This document shows positions 53,689 through 63,006 of a stretch of 64,000 nt of DNA, piece by piece. The translations under genes and the position numbers were made by a program. The stretch is from the NCBI GenBank assembly GCA_024276495.1, contig JAJRXC010000023.1:67484-131483 (forward strand). Direction: 5' to 3'. This DNA comes from Actinomycetes bacterium (lineage in GTDB: Bacteria > Actinomycetota > Acidimicrobiia > Acidimicrobiales > Aldehydirespiratoraceae). Under the pieces are notes generated by a model, which saw only the letters and a program-made list of their open reading frames with translations, ran no database searches and had not been told where the DNA came from. How positions within the stretch are numbered: position 1 is the stretch's first letter; the number at the start of each line of letters is the position of its first letter.

Positions 53689-54750
53689 TCAGTCGTTGCC
53701 GGAGCCGAAGATGACGCCGTTCAGCGCTTCGAACTCCTCGAGAACCTGGCCGGAACCGATGGCGACCGCATACAGCGGCTCGGGGGCCAGGCGAATCGGC
53801 ATGCCGGTCTCGTCGGCCAACCTCCGGTCGATCCCCTGCAGGAGGGCGCCGCCACCGGCCAGCGTGATGCCTCGTTCCATGATGTCGGCGGCGAGCTCCG
53901 GAGGCGTCTTGTCGAGGGTCGACTTGACCGCGTCGCAGATCGCCGAGACGGGCTCTTCGATGGCGTTGCGAATGTCTTCGGTGCCGACGACGATGGTGCG
54001 GGGAAGACCGGTGACCAGGTCACGCCCCCGGATCTCGGCGCGGAGCTCCTTGTCGAGCGGGGCGGCGGAGCCCAGCTGGACCTTCACTTCCTCGGCGGTG
54101 CGCTCGCCCAGGGCGAGGCTGTACTCCTTCTTCACGAACTGCATGATCGCGTCGTCGAGCTCGTCGCCGCCGACACGAGCCGACTGACTGGCGACGACAC
54201 CGCCGAGAGAGATCACCGCGACCTCCGTGGTGCCGCCCCCGATGTCGACGATCATGTTGCCGGTCGGTTCCTGGACGGGAAGCGCGGCGCCGATCGCGGC
54301 AGCCATCGGTTCTTCGATGATGTAGGCGGGCTTTTGGGCACCGGCGAACTCGGCGGCCTCCTGCACGGCGCGCTGCTCGACACCGGTGATTCCGGACGGA
54401 ACCGCGATGACCATCCGGGGCTTCGCCCACTTGCGCTGATGCACCTTGTGAATGAAGTAGCGCAACATCTTCTCGCAGATCTCGAAGTCGGCGATCACGC
54501 CGTCCTTCAGGGGGCGGATCGCCTGGATGTTCGACGGCGTGCGCCCGATCATCCGCTTGGCTTCGTGACCGACGGCGAGCGGCCTGCCGTCGTCGGTGTT
54601 GACGGCGACAACCGAGGGCTCGTCGAGCACGATCCCCTCGCCGCGCACGTACACCAAGGTGTTGGCCGTCCCGAGGTCGACCGCCATGTCACGGCCCATC
54701 ACCGCCCGAAAACCGCTGCCGAAGGAGTTGAAGAACGCTTCTGCGACCAT
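53689..54750 (-). CDS. mreB: Actin-like cell-shape protein MreB
   Basis: 353 residues from the ATG at 54750. Actin-fold motifs are DLGTANTLVYV, IVDIGGGTTEVAVISLGGVV and TLAGGGALLQGIDRRL. It forms membrane-bound filaments that guide elongation. Its N terminus (MVAEAFFNSFGSGFRAVM) is an amphipathic helix for membrane binding. It heads the mreB-rodA operon; a frame extending to 54888 has no similarity and is not used. Confidence 0.97.
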   Translation of the reverse strand: MVAEAFFNSFGSGFRAVMGRDMAVDLGTANTLVYVRGEGIVLDEPSVVAVNTDDGRPLAVGHEAKRMIGRTPSNIQAIRPLKDGVIADFEICEKMLRYFIHKVHQRKWAKPRMVIAVPSGITGVEQRAVQEAAEFAGAQKPAYIIEEPMAAAIGAALPVQEPTGNMIVDIGGGTTEVAVISLGGVVASQSARVGGDELDDAIMQFVKKEYSLALGERTAEEVKVQLGSAAPLDKELRAEIRGRDLVTGLPRTIVVGTEDIRNAIEEPVSAICDAVKSTLDKTPPELAADIMERGITLAGGGALLQGIDRRLADETGMPIRLAPEPLYAVAIGSGQVLEEFEALNGVIFGSGND

Positions 54751-54827
54751 GCTCAGATGCCTCGATGAGGGTGGTGGACGAGAACGTAGAAGCCCAGGAC
54801 CCGTCGGCCAGCTCCTCCGCTTTCGAG

Positions 54828-54858
54828 AGTGTAGACGAGCGTAGTCACCGAATTGCAA
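54828..54858 (-). promoter_or_regulatory. Possible mreB promoter
   Basis: On the minus strand TTGCAA (54858-54853) and TACACT (54833-54828) lie 19 bases apart in an AT-richer patch, about 80 bases before the mreB start. The spacing is longer than ideal; judged by eye. Confidence 0.3.
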
Positions 54859-54888
54859 CACAGTGACGAACTGCGACCGTGAAACCAC

Positions 54889-55296
54889 TCAAAGTGAGGG
54901 GAAGAAGATGCCGATCTCGCGCTCGGCCGACGCCGCGGAATCGCTGCCGTGGATCAGGTTCTCGGTGAACAAGGTTCCGAGATCGCCGCGGATCGTGCCC
55001 GGGGCGGCCTCGAGAGGATTGGTCGCCCCCATCATCTGGCGGACGACCTTCCACGTGTCCTCGGGCCCCTCGACGACGGCGAGGAGCACCGGGCCCCGGC
55101 TCATGAACTCGACCAGACCCTCGTAGAACGGCTTGCCGACGTGCTCTTCGTAATGGCGCGCCAGCGTGTCGACATCGAGGGTCCGCAACTCCACCGCGGC
55201 CAGCGTGAGGCCCTTGGTCTCGAAGCGACCGAGAATCTCGCCGACGAGACCTCGCTCGACGCTGTCGGGTTTGCAGATGACCAGAGTGCGATCCAT
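54889..55296 (-). CDS. ndk: Nucleoside diphosphate kinase
   Basis: 135 residues: RTLVICKPDSVERGLVGEIL and the active-site NLIHGSDSAASAEREIG, where His accepts the phosphate. It balances NTP and dNTP pools. It lies 138 bases upstream of mreB and 45 bases downstream of the pilin-like gene. Complete and unremarkable. Confidence 0.97.
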   Translation of the reverse strand: MDRTLVICKPDSVERGLVGEILGRFETKGLTLAAVELRTLDVDTLARHYEEHVGKPFYEGLVEFMSRGPVLLAVVEGPEDTWKVVRQMMGATNPLEAAPGTIRGDLGTLFTENLIHGSDSAASAEREIGIFFPSL

Positions 55297-55341
55297 TGCC
55301 GGGACGCTATCGGCGTTCGGCCGGGGCCGGCGGCCGATCCG

Positions 55342-56052
55342 TCAGTGGTGATTGACGGTGAACGTCTGCTGGCTGGGCGTGTACGACTCGCCGTTGTAGG
55401 TGATGGAGTCGATCGTGAAGGTCACGGGGAAATCGGAGTGGTCGCGCTTGCTCCAGCTGAACGACTTCTTCCCGTTGCTGTTGGAGATGGTGGAGTTCTT
55501 CACCTTGGTGGAACCGTCGGAGAGCGTGATGGTGACCTGTACTTCTGCGCCGATCATCGGGTCGCCGTTCTCGTCGAGGAACTCGATTCGGGCCTTCGCC
55601 TTCCAGCCGTCGTCGTTCTCGTAGGTCTGATCGGTCCACGATGTCGACGCGGACGAGCCGGTCGCCGCCGTCGTCGTGGTGGTCGGAGGCGCCGTGGTCG
55701 TTGTGGTTGACGTGGTGGTTGTGGTCGTCGACGTCGTCGTGGTCGTCGATGTGGTCGACGTGGTGCTCGTCGTCGACGTGGTCGACGGAGCCGTGGTGGT
55801 CGTCGACGTCGTCGTCGACGACGACGTGCAACTGACGCAGGTCGTGGTGGTGACGGCGAACGACGCCAGATCTTGCTGGCCGATGTCCGCCGCGGTCTGG
55901 GAGTAGTTCGTCTCGATCCGCTCGTCCATCAGCTCGAACGACGCGGTCGATCCCATGACCACCAAACCGACGATCAACGAGTACTCGACGAGCGTCGCGC
56001 CACGATCACCTCGGCTCGTCAACCTCTGCCACGTCCGTCGAAGACTGCTCAT
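55342..56052 (-). CDS. Flp-like pilin with threonine-rich stalk and C-terminal beta domain
   Basis: 236 residues. Residues 17-45 match a Flp prepilin: DRGATLVEYSLIVGLVV, with Gly and then Glu-Tyr at +5/+6 as required for the prepilin-peptidase site. From about 68 to 133 nearly every residue is Thr with Ser/Pro/Ala, a probable extended, possibly glycosylated stalk. Residues about 138-236 form a beta-rich domain (ARIEFLDENGDPMIGAEVQV, TITLSDGSTKVKN, TFTIDSITYNGESYTP) like bacterial Ig-like or carboxypeptidase-regulatory modules. Usual Flp pilins are under 80 residues, so this is a pilin-anchored fusion. A CVSC pair sits at the start of the stalk. It lies between folC and ndk. Confidence 0.82.
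   Translation of the reverse strand: MSSLRRTWQRLTSRGDRGATLVEYSLIVGLVVMGSTASFELMDERIETNYSQTAADIGQQDLASFAVTTTTCVSCTSSSTTTSTTTTAPSTTSTTSTTSTTSTTTTTSTTTTTTSTTTTTAPPTTTTTAATGSSASTSWTDQTYENDDGWKAKARIEFLDENGDPMIGAEVQVTITLSDGSTKVKNSTISNSNGKKSFSWSKRDHSDFPVTFTIDSITYNGESYTPSQQTFTVNHH
55655..55851 (-). repeat. Low-complexity threonine-codon tract
   Basis: About 65 codons, mostly ACC, ACG and ACA on the minus strand with interspersed TCG, giving a GTG/GTC-rich degenerate repeat on the plus strand. It encodes the stalk of the pilin-like protein. Such tracts change length easily by slippage. Confidence 0.85.
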
Positions 56053-56129
56053 GGTGTGCAGATCGGCAGACTCGTGGCCCCGGATCGATAGGCCACCGGA
56101 ATCATTCTCCCGAAGAAGGGTGCGCCCAG

Positions 56130-56143
56130 TGGGTCCGATGACC
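56130..56143. promoter_or_regulatory. Inverted repeat upstream of the pilin-like gene
   Basis: TGGGTCCGATGACC, of the form GGGTC-N4-GACC, about 80 bases before the pilin start and next to a CTAGTC element. It resembles the repeat at 42624-42637 near the Tad block. It is a candidate shared operator only. Confidence 0.3.
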
Positions 56144-56162
56144 TAGTCGAAGTGGGCCATCG

Positions 56163-57476
56163 TCACCACTCACCGGCCGCTTCTTCATCGGCGAGATGGC
56201 GGGCCGTCGCGACGACGGTCGACGAGCCGGCCACCACCACGAGGTCGTCCGCGGCCGCGAGGGACAACACGTGGTCGAGCGCGGCGAACACATCGGCCAC
56301 CGCATCGGCCCGTCCTCCCACGGCCCGGGCCGCCGCCGCCAACTCCTCGGCCGCGACGCCGCGTGCGGTGGGTGCGGTGCACGTCACGACGATGTCGTAG
56401 GAGGGAACGTCGATCGCGGCGAGCACCGCGGCGGGGTCGCGGCCGTCCTGCATGCCGACGACGAGGAACCGCCGGGCCCCACCGCCGAAGTCCTCCTCCA
56501 CCGCCCTGGCCAACGCCGCCGCGCCGGGGACGTTGTGGGCGGCATCGACGAGCACGGTGGGCGCCCGCTGCACGACCTCGAGCCGACCGGGAACCTGCAC
56601 CGTGTCGAACGCCTCGGTGAGGACCTCCTCGTTCATGCCCGCGTCGAAGAACTCCTCCGTCGCCGCGATCGCGACCGCCGCGTTCTCTCCCTGATGCCGG
56701 CCGTGGAGACGCACGAACAGTTCGGAGTGCTCGGCGCGGGGCGTTCGGACGTCGATCAGCCGCCCGCCGACGGCGAGCTCGTTCCGGCCGACCTCGACAT
56801 CGCGACCCAACGCGATGACCGCCGACGGCGACCCCTCCCGCACGGCGGCGAGGAGCTCGTCGTCGTCCTCCCCCACCACAACCGGTCGACCGGCGACGAC
56901 GATTCCCGCCTTCTCGTCGGCCACCGCGGCCCGCCACCCGGCGGTGCCGTCGGAGTGGTCGAGCCCGACGTTGGTGATGACCGCGACATCCGCGTCGACG
57001 ACGTTGGTCGAGTCGAACCGGCCCAGCATCCCGACCTCGATCACCCCCACGTCGACGGCCTCGTTGGCGAAGTGCAACAACGCCGCGGAAGTGACGGTGT
57101 CGAACCACGTGCGGGGCCCCAGCCCCTGGACCTCCTCCACGCGCACGACATCGGCGATCGCCAGACCGAACTCGTCCTCGGCGATCGACTCGCCACCCAC
57201 CCGGATCCGTTCCTCGGGAACATCGAGGTGGGGACTCGTGTAGAGCCCGACCTTCAACCCCATGACGGTGAGGATCGAGTCGATCATGCGGGCCGTCGAA
57301 CCCTTGCCGTTGGTCCCCGTGAGATGGATGATCGGATAGCTGGACTGGGGGTCGCCGAGGGCGCTCATGAACGCCGTCATCGGCTCGAGGCTCAGCCCCT
57401 CGACCGCGCCGGCACGGGGCGCGACCTCGTGGTTGATCAGCGAGTCGAGATGGTCGAGGGCTTCGGAGTACTCCAC
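56163..57476 (-). CDS. folC: Folylpolyglutamate/dihydrofolate synthase
   Basis: 437 residues from the GTG at 57476 (VEYSEALDHLDSLINHE); a TTG at 57527 would overlap clpX and adds no conserved residues. Mur-ligase fold: HLTGTNGKGSTARMID P-loop, YTSPHLDVPEERIRV omega loop, VITNVGLDHSDGTAGW and LVDAAHNVPGA. It adds glutamates to folates. It starts 17 bases after the clpX stop. Nothing is missing. Confidence 0.94.
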   Translation of the reverse strand: MEYSEALDHLDSLINHEVAPRAGAVEGLSLEPMTAFMSALGDPQSSYPIIHLTGTNGKGSTARMIDSILTVMGLKVGLYTSPHLDVPEERIRVGGESIAEDEFGLAIADVVRVEEVQGLGPRTWFDTVTSAALLHFANEAVDVGVIEVGMLGRFDSTNVVDADVAVITNVGLDHSDGTAGWRAAVADEKAGIVVAGRPVVVGEDDDELLAAVREGSPSAVIALGRDVEVGRNELAVGGRLIDVRTPRAEHSELFVRLHGRHQGENAAVAIAATEEFFDAGMNEEVLTEAFDTVQVPGRLEVVQRAPTVLVDAAHNVPGAAALARAVEEDFGGGARRFLVVGMQDGRDPAAVLAAIDVPSYDIVVTCTAPTARGVAAEELAAAARAVGGRADAVADVFAALDHVLSLAAADDLVVVAGSSTVVATARHLADEEAAGEW

Positions 57477-57492
57477 GAGACGCCGCCGAGCG

Positions 57493-58746
57493 TCAGCTCG
57501 CGGCCCGCTCGTCCTCGGTGGTGACAAGGGTGGGGTCGGCCTTGTCCAGAACCGTGTCGGCGTCGACGATGACCTTGATCACCTCGTCGCGACCCGGAAG
57601 CTCGTACATGACATCGAGGAGGGTCTCCTCGAGGATCGCCCGCAAACCGCGGGCGCCGGTCGCCCGCTTGATCGCTTTCTCGGCGATCGCGGCCAAGGCG
57701 TCCTCGGTGAACTCGAGCTCGACGTTCTCGAACTCGAAGATCTTCCGGTACTGCTTCACCAGCGCGTTGCGGGGCTCGGTCAGGATCTCGATCAACGCGT
57801 CGGCGTCGAGATGGCTCACCGCACCGACGACCGGAAGCCGGCCGATGAACTCGGGAATCAGCCCGAACTTCGTGAGGTCCTCGGGCATCACCGCGTCGAA
57901 GATCGCACCCAGGTCCTTGTCCTCGGGACGACGAATGTCGGCCCCGAACCCCACACCGCGGGTACCGACCCGATTCTCGACGATCTTCTCGATGCCGGCG
58001 AACGCGCCCCCGCAGATGAACAAGACATTGGTGGTGTCGATCTGGATGAACTCCTGATGGGGATGCTTGCGCCCACCCTGCGGCGGAACCGCAGCCGTCG
58101 TTCCCTCGAGGATCTTCAGCAGCGCCTGCTGCACGCCCTCGCCCGACACGTCTCGGGTGATCGAGGGGTTCTCGCTCTTGCGGGCGACCTTGTCGATCTC
58201 GTCGATGTAGATGATCCCCGTCTCGGCCTTCTTCACGTCGTAGTCGGCCGCCTGGATCAGCTTCAACAAGATGTTCTCGACGTCTTCACCGACGTAGCCC
58301 GCCTCGGTGAGCGCGGTCGCGTCGGCGATCGCGAACGGGACGTTGAGCATTCGGGCCAACGTCTGCGCCATGAGGGTCTTGCCGCAGCCGGTGGGGCCGA
58401 TCAACAAGATGTTCGACTTCGAGAGCTCGACATCTCCGTCGAGCCCCGTGCCGAGCTGCACCCGCTTGTAGTGGTTGTAGACCGCGACGGCCAGGATCCG
58501 CTTGGCGGTGTCCTGGCCCACGATGTAGTCGTTCAGAAACTGGTAGATCTCGTGGGGCGACGGCAACTCGCCGAGGCTGACCTCGGACGTCTCCGCGAGC
58601 TCCTCTTCGATGATCTCGTTGCACAGGTCGATGCATTCATCGCAGATGTAGACGCCGGGACCGGCGATCAGCTTCTTGACCTGCTTTTGCGACTTGCCAC
58701 AAAAGGAGCACTTCAGGAGTTCTCCACCCTCGCCGAACTTTGCCAC
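57493..58746 (-). CDS. clpX: ATP-dependent Clp protease ATPase subunit ClpX
   Basis: 417 residues. The zinc-binding domain has Cys13, Cys16, Cys35 and Cys38. The AAA+ domain shows [32 protein letters not shown], the [11 protein letters not shown] pore loop and the IGF-type ClpP-docking loop position ([11 protein letters not shown] region). It unfolds substrates for ClpP. It follows clpP by 42 bases; order tig-clpP-clpX is canonical, with a single clpP here. Confidence 0.97.
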   Translation of the reverse strand: MAKFGEGGELLKCSFCGKSQKQVKKLIAGPGVYICDECIDLCNEIIEEELAETSEVSLGELPSPHEIYQFLNDYIVGQDTAKRILAVAVYNHYKRVQLGTGLDGDVELSKSNILLIGPTGCGKTLMAQTLARMLNVPFAIADATALTEAGYVGEDVENILLKLIQAADYDVKKAETGIIYIDEIDKVARKSENPSITRDVSGEGVQQALLKILEGTTAAVPPQGGRKHPHQEFIQIDTTNVLFICGGAFAGIEKIVENRVGTRGVGFGADIRRPEDKDLGAIFDAVMPEDLTKFGLIPEFIGRLPVVGAVSHLDADALIEILTEPRNALVKQYRKIFEFENVELEFTEDALAAIAEKAIKRATGARGLRAILEETLLDVMYELPGRDEVIKVIVDADTVLDKADPTLVTTEDERAAS

Positions 58747-58788
58747 GCAGCTCCCCTTTTGCCTCTCGACTTCTCGATTCCGACCTCG

Positions 58789-59445
58789 TCAGCCGATCGC
58801 CTTGATCGGACCACTGTTGTCGACAGCTTGTCGCGTGTCGATCACCTCATCGATGATGCCGTACTCCTTGGCCTCCTGTGCGGTCATCACGAAATCACGA
58901 TCCGTGTCGGACCCGATCTGTTCGACGGTCTGGCCGGTGTGGAGCGCCAGCACCTCCTCGAGCGAACGCTTCATCCGGGCGATCTCCGCGGCGATCAGCT
59001 CGATGTCGCTGGCTTGACCCTGCGCGCCGGCGTAGGGCTGATGGATCAGGATCCGGGCGTGGGGAAGGGCGAGACGCTTTCCCTTGGCCCCGGCGGCGAG
59101 CAGCACTGCGGCGGCCGACGCGGCCTGACCGAAGCAGATCGTCGTGATGTCGGGCTTGATGTAGGACATCGTGTCGTAGATCGCGAACAAGGCGTTGATG
59201 TCGCCGCCCGGCGAGTTGATGTAGAGGTTGATGTCCTTGTCGGGATTCTCCGACTCGAGGTGCAGGAGCTGAGCACAGATCAGGTTGGCGATCGTGTCGT
59301 CGATCGGCGTGCCGATGAAGATGATGTTCTCCTTCAACAGCCGGCTGTAGAGATCGAAAGCGCGCTCACCACGATTGGTCTGCTCGACGACCGTCGGAAC
59401 CAGATAGTTCCGGGGGTTGATGTCCATCTCGCTGTGGATGCTCAC
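58789..59445 (-). CDS. clpP: ATP-dependent Clp protease proteolytic subunit
   Basis: 218 residues from the GTG at 59445, which overlaps the tig stop (GTGA) and has GAGGGAG before it; an ATG at 59427 is an alternative. Catalytic triad: Ser in [12 protein letters not shown], His in [10 protein letters not shown], Asp in the TDRDFVMTA segment. It forms the tetradecameric peptidase chamber with ClpX. Many actinobacteria have clpP1-clpP2 in tandem; only one copy is present here. Confidence 0.96.
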   Translation of the reverse strand: MSIHSEMDINPRNYLVPTVVEQTNRGERAFDLYSRLLKENIIFIGTPIDDTIANLICAQLLHLESENPDKDINLYINSPGGDINALFAIYDTMSYIKPDITTICFGQAASAAAVLLAAGAKGKRLALPHARILIHQPYAGAQGQASDIELIAAEIARMKRSLEEVLALHTGQTVEQIGSDTDRDFVMTAQEAKEYGIIDEVIDTRQAVDNSGPIKAIG

Positions 59446-60833
59446 TGGTCGTCTCCCTCTTCGGCGGGGTTGTCTTCTTCGGCTTCTTCTGGGCTGGTCT
59501 CGTCGGGGAGCTCCAGGAGCGCCCGGTCGACGGCGACACCATCTTCGTCGATCAGCTCGACATTTTCGGTGAGCCACTCCAACGCGTCGCGTTTTCCGAG
59601 GTCGGCGCGCAGCGCGCTGAGCTGGCCGACACGGGCCAGGCGTTCCTTGAGGTCGGCACCGTCTTGTCCGGATTCGGCTGCCATCTCGTTGATCGCCTCG
59701 GTGAGCGCGTCGTCGTCGGGCATCAGACCCTCGACCTCCGCGATCGTGCGCAACGCCAGGTCGACCTTGACCGCCAACTCGGCCGGCTCTCGGAACTCGG
59801 CCCGCAACGACTCGGGGGTCTGACCCATCTGCACGAGATACTCGGCGGGATCCATGCCCTGCTGTTGGAGACGACCGATGAGGTCCTGCAACCGCGACTC
59901 GATCTCCGCGTCGACCATCGACTGCGGAATCTCGGCGGTCACGAGCCCGGCGAGGGCCTCCGCCGTGTTCTGCTGCAACGCCATTTTGGCCTGGGCCACC
60001 CGCATCGAGCTCATCCGCTCGAACAGATCGGCCCGCAACTCCTCGACGGTCTCGAACTCGCTGGCCTCCTTGGCCCATTCGTCGTCGAGGTCGGGAAGGA
60101 CCGCCTCTTTGACCTCCTTCACCGTGACGACGAACGACAGCGGCTCGTCCTCGTCGGGATCGGGATGTTCGGCGTCGAACTCCACCCGGTCGCCGGCCGA
60201 CGCGCCGCGGAGGTTCTCGTCGATCTCGGCCACGACCGCGCCCGTACCGACCTCGTAGTCGTAGTCGGAGGTCGTGAGCCCGGGCACCTCTTCGTCACCG
60301 TGGGTTCCGGTGATGTCGATCGTGACGTGGTCGCCGTCTTCAGCCGGACGTTCGACGGTGACGAACTCGGCGAACTGCCCTCTCATCCGGTCGATCTGCT
60401 CGTCGATCTCCTCATCGGACGGAACCGGGCTCGGAATCTCGACACGAAGCCCGTCGTAGCCGGCGACTTCGATGACGGGACGGATCTCGACGACTGCGTC
60501 GAACGCGACGGCGCCTTCTTCCTGGCCGGCGGTGATCTCGATGTCGGGCGGGGCGATCACGTCGACGTCGTGGGCCACGACGGCCTGGGCGTAGTAGTCG
60601 GGCAGGGCCTCACGCAGGGCCTCTTCTCGGCCGACCCCGTGGCCGAACTGGGCCTCGAGGATCTGACGTGGGGCCTTTCCCGGCCGAAAGCCCGGCAGCC
60701 GGACTTCCTTGGCGATCCTCTTGAAGGCGGCGTCGAGCGCGCTGTCGAATTCGGCCTCGTCGACTTCGACCGACAACTTCACCTTGTTGTCGTCGAGAAG
60801 CTCGACGGTGCTGTTGATGTTCGCGCTGGTCAT
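59442..60833 (-). CDS. tig: Trigger factor chaperone
   Basis: 463 residues. The ribosome-binding N-terminal domain carries [19 protein letters not shown], followed by a PPIase domain ([20 protein letters not shown]) and the helical C-terminal substrate domain. The tail is strongly acidic ([15 protein letters not shown]). It binds nascent chains at the exit tunnel. It heads tig-clpP-clpX; 75 bases upstream is tRNA-Gly on the other strand. Confidence 0.96.
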   Translation of the reverse strand: MTSANINSTVELLDDNKVKLSVEVDEAEFDSALDAAFKRIAKEVRLPGFRPGKAPRQILEAQFGHGVGREEALREALPDYYAQAVVAHDVDVIAPPDIEITAGQEEGAVAFDAVVEIRPVIEVAGYDGLRVEIPSPVPSDEEIDEQIDRMRGQFAEFVTVERPAEDGDHVTIDITGTHGDEEVPGLTTSDYDYEVGTGAVVAEIDENLRGASAGDRVEFDAEHPDPDEDEPLSFVVTVKEVKEAVLPDLDDEWAKEASEFETVEELRADLFERMSSMRVAQAKMALQQNTAEALAGLVTAEIPQSMVDAEIESRLQDLIGRLQQQGMDPAEYLVQMGQTPESLRAEFREPAELAVKVDLALRTIAEVEGLMPDDDALTEAINEMAAESGQDGADLKERLARVGQLSALRADLGKRDALEWLTENVELIDEDGVAVDRALLELPDETSPEEAEEDNPAEEGDDQ

Positions 60834-60908
60834 AGTCTTCCATCCATTGCGTCAAGCCTAACGGCGCGCCGCGCGGACGCCGCGAGCGCCGGTAGCCTTT
60901 CCCCACCC

Positions 60909-60983
<75 letters not shown>

Positions 60984-60988
60984 TCCCT

Positions 60989-61018
60989 GACCCGCAGGGT
61001 TGCCGGGTCGGGTTTGTC
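60989..61018 (+). terminator. Hairpin after tRNA-Gly
   Basis: GACCCG (60989-60994) pairs with CGGGTC (61004-61009) across a 9-base loop, then GGGTTTGTC. The T run is short, so this is a modest intrinsic-terminator candidate for the tRNA. Confidence 0.45.
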
Positions 61019-61042
61019 CAACCGTGCCGGCTCTTCGCGCGT

Positions 61043-62108
61043 CTATCGCGCGGCCGGGGTGAACAGTTCACCGAGGCGGTCGGCGATCTCGCGGTCGCGA
61101 TGCCGGGCGGCGTGTTGATACCGGAGCGCGGCGCGAGGCGTGCTGTGGCCGAGGCGGGCCATCAACTCTCGAGTGGACGCACCGATCCACGCAGCCAAGG
61201 TGGCTCCGGTGTGGCGGAGATCGTGGAGCGTGATGTGGGTCATGGCAGTGACCCGCCGGGCGTCGGTCCACGCCAGCTGGAGAGCGGCCCTGTGGACCGA
61301 CGAAGACCCATGCCTCGGCCGACTCGGCCGTGAACCGATCGACGTGCCGCGCGAGCGTCTCCATGATGTTGGCCGGGATGGCAACCGTGCGCCGACCCGC
61401 TTCGGTCTTGGGCCCCGTGACGATCCGGGTGCCGTCCTCGAGCTCGATCGCCTGCTGTTCGACGCGCACCGTCGCCTCGCCGAAGTCGAGGTGTCGGCGC
61501 TGAAGGCCGAGCAACTCCCCCACGCGGAGCCCACCGACCGCCGCCAGGAGCACGAGAGCCCGAAACCGGGGCTCGATGGCGTCGGCGAGGCGGAGCACTT
61601 CGGCAGGCTCCGCGAGTGGGCGCTCTGGCGATCGCTCGGTGCCCGCACCGCTGATGCAACACGGCGAACGGGCGATGAGGCCGTCGGCAATCGCGGTGTT
61701 GAGCATCGCCCGCAGGAGTCGGTACGCCTTGGCGGCCTGCAGAGCGCTCACCTCACGGGTGACCTGACCATGCCAATCCCGGACAGCCTCTGTCGTGATG
61801 CGATCGATCGGCACGGTCCCGAACGTTGGTGCGATCAGCTTGTCGAGCAGGCGCCGATACAGCTCGCGGGTCCGCGGGCGCAGGTCTCGAGTGGGCAACC
61901 ACCGCTCCGCATGGTCGGTGAGGGCCACCGTTCCTGCCCTCATGTCGACGAGATCATTCAGGTCCTCTTGTGACTCCTGCCGGCGAGCCCAACGCTCGGC
62001 GTCGGCACGATGCCGGAACGTGCGGGTCAAGACGCCACCGTCGACTCGGAGCCGGACGTCGTAGCGGGCATCGCCACTCTGGATCGTGCGCTTGGAGATT
62101 GACGCCAC
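61043..62108 (-). pseudogene. Tyrosine recombinase (integrase) with a frameshift before the catalytic C-terminus
   Basis: From the GTG at 62108 (GGGAGG six bases upstream) the frame encodes an arm-binding region (YDVRLRVDGGVLTRTFRHRA), the core-binding domain (HAERWLPTRDLRPRTRELYR) and the first catalytic motif with Arg (GGLRVGELLGL), then the Lys strand (GPKTEAGRRTV). After VFVGPQG, near 61290-61300, the frame is lost; the rest continues in another frame with LHDLRHTGATLAAW, MARLGHSTPRAALRYQ, which supplies the His, Arg, His and Tyr. A one-base insertion or two-base deletion explains it. As read it cannot make an active enzyme unless it is a sequence error. It is adjacent to tRNA-Gly, so it marks an element inserted rightward. 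Confidence 0.85.
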
Positions 62109-62342
62109 CGACGGCCTCCCGGTTGGGGGAATCCGGTTCAGCGGTGCTGGGGAGACCGCCGGCGCTGAGTGGGTCGCAGACTCATCCACCGCCTGAACAT
62201 CGAGCCGGTTGGGCGGGACGATCCGACCGATCTCACCGGAAGTGCAGCATCGTCGACACCGACGGGGCTCACGATTGTCGAGCGGCACGCGGCGCCGCTC
62301 TGGCCAGGTGGGCCCGTACCGAGCGGTTGGGTGAGCCCTCCT
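62109..62342. other. Non-coding stretch between integrase and phosphotransferase remnant
   Basis: No convincing gene. A minus-strand frame shows a short peptide, SGEIGRIVPPNRLDVQAVDE, that could be a decayed excisionase-like helix-turn-helix, but its start and context are unclear. The stretch probably holds the integrase promoter. Confidence 0.35.
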
Positions 62343-62866
62343 CTACGAGACCGCCGGCTCGAAATGGCCCTTGTTCGTCGCCCACCAGCGACGCCGGCAG
62401 TCGAAGCGTTCACTGCCACCCATTTCTTCCCACATCTTCACGAACCCCGGCTCTTCACGAACCCCGGCTCGCCGGCCTCGACCCGGCGCCGGACGAAGTC
62501 CCCGCCGAGCTCGATCGAGCGGTCGAGGACATGCAACAAGAGGAGTCGGTCGTCGAGTCCGAGCCCGTATGCATCGGCGACGACACGTAGGCGGCCCGAC
62601 CGGTCCATGGCCGACCATCCACGCCTTTGGGCGTTGATGTCGTCGTCGATGGGTACGCACATGCGTGCGAATGATGCCAGGTCGAACACTCGTCGCCCGG
62701 GGGCGGCGAAGTCGAAGTCGAGCAGCGCCACCGCCTGGCCGTCTCTGGACACGACATTCTCGAGACAAACGTCGTTGTGGCACAGAACGGAGCCGCCGCG
62801 GGGGTCCGCCATCTCTTTGCTCCAGCTTCCGCTGCTCAGGGACCAGAACGAACCCAGCCAGGGCAA
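62343..62866 (-). pseudogene. Aminoglycoside/choline-kinase-like phosphotransferase, truncated and frameshifted
   Basis: The C-terminal lobe of an APH-family kinase is clear: VLCHNDVCLENVVSRDGQAV (catalytic HND-x4-N) and ALLDFDFAAPGRRVFDLASF (metal-binding D-x-D). The N-terminal ATP-binding lobe is missing: a TGA stands in frame at 62879-62881 and nothing like it is seen upstream. At the 3' end a 17-bp tandem duplication (62436-62469) throws the frame out after EPGFVK; removing one unit restores FVKMWEEMGGSERFDCRRRW and a stop at 62343. So both ends are damaged. Substrate unknown. Probably a decaying accessory gene next to the element. Confidence 0.8.
62436..62469. repeat. 17-bp tandem duplication inside the phosphotransferase remnant
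   Basis: CTTCACGAACCCCGGCT occurs twice without a gap (62436-62452, 62453-62469). Being 17 bases it shifts the frame; one copy restores a longer, plausible C terminus. This is direct evidence of a recent slippage-type mutation or an assembly artefact. Confidence 0.93.
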
Positions 62867-63006
62867 CGCAGCCCGCGATCACAGCGGCCACGCATCCGCT
62901 GCGGCGCTGCACCGCCACGGTCGCCGCGGCGAAGAGTTCGTCGGCGTCGGTAAACGAACCGTCGGGGCGGGGCGTGTGCATGATGTGAGCAGACGACGAG
63001 GAGGCA
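62867..63006. other. Spacer upstream of the ECF sigma gene
   Basis: A minus-strand frame starting near 62989 (MHTPRPDGSFTDADELF, then a hydrophobic stretch) could be a short membrane peptide or the altered 5' end of the phosphotransferase gene, but it lacks a ribosome-binding site and runs out into Arg-rich shadow sequence. The ECF gene promoter should lie here. Confidence 0.3.

Noticed and set aside
54751-54888. MreB start at 54888
   Set aside because: The extra residues are not conserved and would remove the upstream control region; the ATG at 54750 gives the normal length.
55655-55851. CRISPR or VNTR-like array
   Set aside because: The regularity comes from threonine codons in an open frame; there are no unique spacers.
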